DNA from: Nocardiopsis gilva YIM 90087
Lineage (GTDB): Bacteria; Actinomycetota; Actinomycetes; Streptosporangiales; Streptosporangiaceae
Direction of reading: 5' to 3'
Length of the DNA stretch: 64,000 nucleotides
NCBI RefSeq assembly: GCF_002263495.1
Contig: NZ_CP022753.1
Coordinates: forward strand, 5,820,312-5,884,311
In this document: piece after piece, positions 63,364-64,000 of the stretch
Layout: each line of letters opens with the position of its first letter
Position numbering within the stretch: position 1 is the first letter of the stretch
Position numbers and translations under genes: made by a program
The notes under the pieces: generated by a model
Databases searched by the model: none
What the model was told of the DNA's origin: nothing
The model's input: the letters and a program-made list of their open reading frames with translations, nothing else

Positions 63364-64000
63364 TCACTCCGGCTTGACCAGCGGGAAGAGCACGGTCTCC
63401 CGGATGTTCTTGCCGGTGAACGCCATGAGCAGGCGGTCGATGCCCATGCCCACGCCACCCGACGGCGGCATACCGTACTCCAGCGCACGCAGGAAGTCCT
63501 CGTCCAGCTGCATCGCCTCGGCGTCACCGCCCGCTGCCAGCAGCGACTGCTCAGTGAGGCGGCGGCGCTGCTCGACCGGGTCGACCAGCTCGGAGTATCC
63601 GGTCCCCAGCTCCATGCCGAACCCGATGAGGTCCCACTTCTCGGTGAGCAGCGGGTCCTCCCGGTGCACCCGGGTCAGCGGGCTCGTCTCCATCGGGTAG
63701 TCGCGAACGAAGGTTGGCCGCACCAGCGTGTGCTCGACCAGCTCCTCGAAGAGGTGCTCGACCAGCTTGCCCTGGCCCCAGTCCGGGCTCCACTCCACCC
63801 CGCGGGCGTCGGCGTACTTGCGCACCGTGTCGATCGACGTCCGCGGCGTGATCTCCTCGCCCAGCGCCTCTGACACCGCGCCGAAGAGGGTGACCGACGG
63901 CCACTCGCCGCCCAGGTCGAACTCCTCGCCGTCGCGCTCCACGACCAGCGAGCCGAAGGCCGACCGGGCCGCATCCTGGATCAGCGTCCGCGTGATGTCG
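63364..64000 (-). CDS. lysS: Lysyl-tRNA synthetase, C-terminal part
   Basis: The 3' part of a class II aminoacyl-tRNA synthetase; the start lies beyond the window end. About 212 residues are visible, with WDLIGFGMELGTGYSELVDP, EQRRRLTEQSLLAAGGDAEA, and motif 3 GVGMGIDRLLMAFTGKNIRE ending in VLFPLVKPE. These identify LysS. The frame is open to the right edge. Confidence 0.95.
   Translation of the reverse strand, partial: DITRTLIQDAARSAFGSLVVERDGEEFDLGGEWPSVTLFGAVSEALGEEITPRTSIDTVRKYADARGVEWSPDWGQGKLVEHLFEELVEHTLVRPTFVRDYPMETSPLTRVHREDPLLTEKWDLIGFGMELGTGYSELVDPVEQRRRLTEQSLLAAGGDAEAMQLDEDFLRALEYGMPPSGGVGMGIDRLLMAFTGKNIRETVLFPLVKPE

Overview
The window is a high-GC chromosomal segment of an actinomycete. 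Supporting marks are GTG starts, gene overlaps of the GTGA and ATGA type, GC-rich hairpin terminators, and the actinobacterial proteins Lsr2, a BldC-like regulator, DUF4229, an actinobacterial ArgA-type acetyltransferase, a menaquinone-based Complex I cluster and system II cytochrome c maturation. Gene content suggests a filamentous genus such as Nocardiopsis or a relative (Nocardiopsaceae/Streptosporangiales); this placement is inference. No insertion sequence, prophage, rRNA or CRISPR array was seen, and there is one tRNA (Tyr).

Layout. 1-1.4 kb: end of an OB-fold/thiolase acyl-CoA pair. 1.5-2.8 kb: a tandem array of four small secreted proteins with a chaplin-like two-cysteine core and a histidine-rich tail, the most unusual locus here. 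3.4-5.8 kb: a small membrane protein, tRNA-Tyr, YajQ and HtpX. 6.1-9.4 kb: 2-oxoacid:ferredoxin oxidoreductase korAB, preceded by a probable leaderless leader peptide and a hairpin abutting the ribosome site. 9.8-16.4 kb: PAP2 phosphatase, NAD(P)-binding protein, a Tyr/Gly/Gln-rich tailed protein, GNAT, two VOC proteins, MsrA, RarD-type transporter and PRC-barrel protein. 16.6-36.3 kb: a respiratory block on the minus strand with menG, then menJ, the complete nuoA-N set and a polyprenyl diphosphate synthase. It makes and modifies menaquinone and reduces it with NADH. A perfect Rex-type operator precedes menJ and a weaker one precedes nuoA, suggesting control by NADH/NAD+. 36.5-39.4 kb: secreted beta-propeller, DUF4229, BldC-like and PLDc_N proteins.

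39.5-43.8 kb: resA-ccdA-resB-ccsB for cytochrome c assembly, with a duplicated 3' end of ccsB. 44-48.8 kb: a small HTH protein, a phosphatase-like protein, AcuC deacetylase, ProC and proline dehydrogenase. 48.8-49.6 kb: a large nested non-coding inverted repeat. 49.6-55.2 kb: TetR, TIM-barrel protein, methyltransferase, RadA, an anchored secreted protein and MutY. 55.3-56.8 kb: a rearranged patch with an orphan gene, an antitoxin fragment, a decayed copy of the mutY 3' end and an intact VapBC-type module. 57-64 kb: ClpC, Lsr2, a small membrane protein, ArgA, a LuxR-type HTH protein and the 3' part of lysS.

Coordinates of CDS starts were adjusted where an upstream ribosome site or gene overlap decided between alternatives; such choices are stated in the entries. 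All family assignments come from reading the translated sequence, not from database searches.
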